NCBI GenBank assembly: GCA_013335535.1
Contig: JAAXVL010000013.1
Location: 1-64,000 of the forward strand
Direction: 5' to 3'
DNA: 64,000 nucleotides
Origin: Azonexaceae bacterium
GTDB lineage: Bacteria; Pseudomonadota; Gammaproteobacteria; Burkholderiales; Rhodocyclaceae
A program made the position numbers and the translations under genes. The notes under the pieces were generated by a model. It saw only the letters and a list, made by a program, of their open reading frames with translations, had not been told where the DNA came from and made no database searches. Position 1 is the stretch's first letter. The number at the start of each line of letters is the position of its first letter. This document shows positions 63,291-64,000 of this stretch, in pieces.

Positions 63291-63345
63291 ACCGGTTCAC
63301 CGTGGCTGCATCGCCACGGTGAACCGGAAAAAAGGTGCAAAAACC
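63291..63345 (+). repeat. Dispersed repeat, copy L, as an inverted pair after fabI
   Basis: CCGGTTCACCGTGGC (63292-63306) and GCCACGGTGAACCGG (63313-63327) are perfect 15-base inverted arms around the loop TGCATC. The right arm is a repeat core with one change (C to G), followed by AAAAAAGGTGCAAAAACC, which resembles the family tail. The pair begins seven bases after the fabI stop. Confidence 0.8.
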
Positions 63346-63380
63346 AAAACGCCGTCCAGTGCAAACTGGGCGGCGTTTTT
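63346..63380. terminator. Terminator after fabI
   Basis: AAAACGCCGTCCAGT (63346-63360) pairs with ACTGGGCGGCGTTTT (63365-63379) with one mismatch. A and T runs suit both directions. Confidence 0.88.
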
Positions 63381-63407
63381 CATGCTTAACCGGGTAGATT
63401 GGCGGCA

Positions 63408-63440
63408 ATAAAAAAGCGGGCCGCGGCCCGCTTTCTGTTT
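63408..63440. terminator. Terminator of the ppiD-like gene
   Basis: The perfect palindrome AAAGCGGGCCG/CGGCCCGCTTT (63413-63434) has an A run on its left (a T run for the minus strand) and T residues on its right. It is placed just after the ppiD stop. Confidence 0.88.
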
Positions 63441-63453
63441 TTTCATCCGGCGC

Positions 63454-64000
63454 TTATTTTTCCTTCGACTCCAGAGCAGCCTGATTGACTTCCACCTTGT
63501 AGCGGCTGCGCAGAGCTGCCAGATAGAGCTGAACTTCCTCTTGGGCGGCCAGATTGCCCAGTTGCTTGAGCATCCCCTGCTTGCTCGCATCATCGAGCTT
63601 TTCGCCAGCCTGGATCTTGCTCAGCTTGAACAGCGCGTAACCTGTCCCCGGCAGTTCGACACCAGTGTAGGAAGGCAGTTTGCTGGTATCCATGCGGAAA
63701 ACCGACTGTGCGGCCTGCGGCGGCAGCTGGCGGGCATCCATGCGCGAGACAGTCTTGGCGGCGCCCCAGGTCAGCTTGTCCTCACCCTTTTTCAAGGCTT
63801 CCAGGCGCGCTTCGCCATCCTTGCTGGCCAGAACCTGGGCTTCCTTGTTCTTGAGCAGCGTTTCAATGTTGGCCTTGACGCTGTCGAACGGCTGCAAGGC
63901 CTTCGCCTTGAAATCGACCAAACGGGCAGCAACCAGCGTATTGGTAGCGATTTCGACGGCTTCGGTGTTGCGGCGATTCTTGACGGAATCTTCCGAGAAC
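63454..64000 (-). CDS. PpiD-like periplasmic peptidyl-prolyl isomerase, 5' partial
   Basis: 181 residues are visible to the stop; the frame stays open to the window edge (first residues FSEDSVKNRRNTEAVEI). The segment DFKAKALQPFDSVKANIETLLKNKEAQ, the SRMDARQLPP repeat-like stretch and the ending AQEEVQLYLAALRSRYKVEVNQ are typical of the PpiD C terminus. PpiD is a membrane-anchored periplasmic chaperone near the Sec translocon. The parvulin domain and membrane anchor would lie outside the window. Confidence 0.85.
   Translation of the reverse strand, partial: FSEDSVKNRRNTEAVEIATNTLVAARLVDFKAKALQPFDSVKANIETLLKNKEAQVLASKDGEARLEALKKGEDKLTWGAAKTVSRMDARQLPPQAAQSVFRMDTSKLPSYTGVELPGTGYALFKLSKIQAGEKLDDASKQGMLKQLGNLAAQEEVQLYLAALRSRYKVEVNQAALESKEK

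Overview
This window reads as chromosome of a free-living betaproteobacterium, most likely Rhodocyclales and close to Dechloromonas/Azonexus. That placement is my inference from moderate-to-high GC, gene order and protein character; no database search was possible. Supporting signs are the rpmF-plsX-fab cluster followed by nadB-rpoE-rseC-mucD-lepA-lepB-rnc-era-recO-pdxJ-acpS-nagZ, an EF-P with Arg32 next to earP, and a lexA-imuA-imuB-dnaE2 mutagenesis operon. Nearly all of the sequence is coding. I see no rRNA, CRISPR array, insertion sequence or prophage.

Layout. 1-1884: tail of a large FtsX-type ABC permease. 1881-6764: a signalling island with an RsbW-like ATPase, FecR and OmpA-lipoprotein genes, a CHASE2-PP2C phosphatase, a metallo-beta-lactamase-fold protein and a STAS protein. 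6836-12707: ygiQ, a GGDEF protein, a group II truncated globin and typA. 12910-20024: moaA, tRNA-Asn, an unusual AsmA-like membrane protein, an aromatic/aspartate aminotransferase, uvrB and a low-Mr tyrosine phosphatase. 20097-26804: rne, then rluC, a HAD phosphatase, a Rieske protein and sppA, then an rsmI-like methylase. 26804-33532: maf, then yceD-rpmF-plsX-fabH-fabD-fabG-acpP-fabF. 33557-46479: ygfX-like gene, nadB, the rpoE group, lepA/lepB, and the tightly overlapping rnc-era-recO-pdxJ-acpS-nagZ run, ending at efp. 46519-51173: earP, a family 5 uracil-DNA glycosylase, uvrC, pgsA and four tRNAs (Gly-Cys-Gly-Leu). 51185-52147: DUF1178 and NinX-like genes. 52141-60663: dnaE2, an exported alpha/beta hydrolase, imuB, imuA, lexA, dgt and a thioesterase. 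60751-64000: ETF-ubiquinone oxidoreductase, fabI and the end of a ppiD gene.

The most unusual signal is a dispersed repeat of about 40 bp. Its core is CCACGGTCAACCGG, followed by A/T-rich and GGCCAAAATTGAAATC-like segments. There are about nine clear copies and several weaker ones, in both orientations. Most lie inside real coding sequences, in at least three reading frames, and they fall in variable parts of the proteins. One copy directly follows moaA and one follows fabI; the fabI copy is paired with an inverted partner to form a perfect hairpin. The architecture (rigid core plus A/T tracts about one helical turn apart, tolerated inside genes, inverted pair after a stop codon) resembles DNA uptake signal sequences. 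A small mobile repeat that inserts in frame is the main alternative. Other notable points are a 40-bp dyad centred exactly on the lexA SOS box, an exported hydrolase inside the SOS mutagenesis operon, and a sigma-E locus lacking rseA and rseB.
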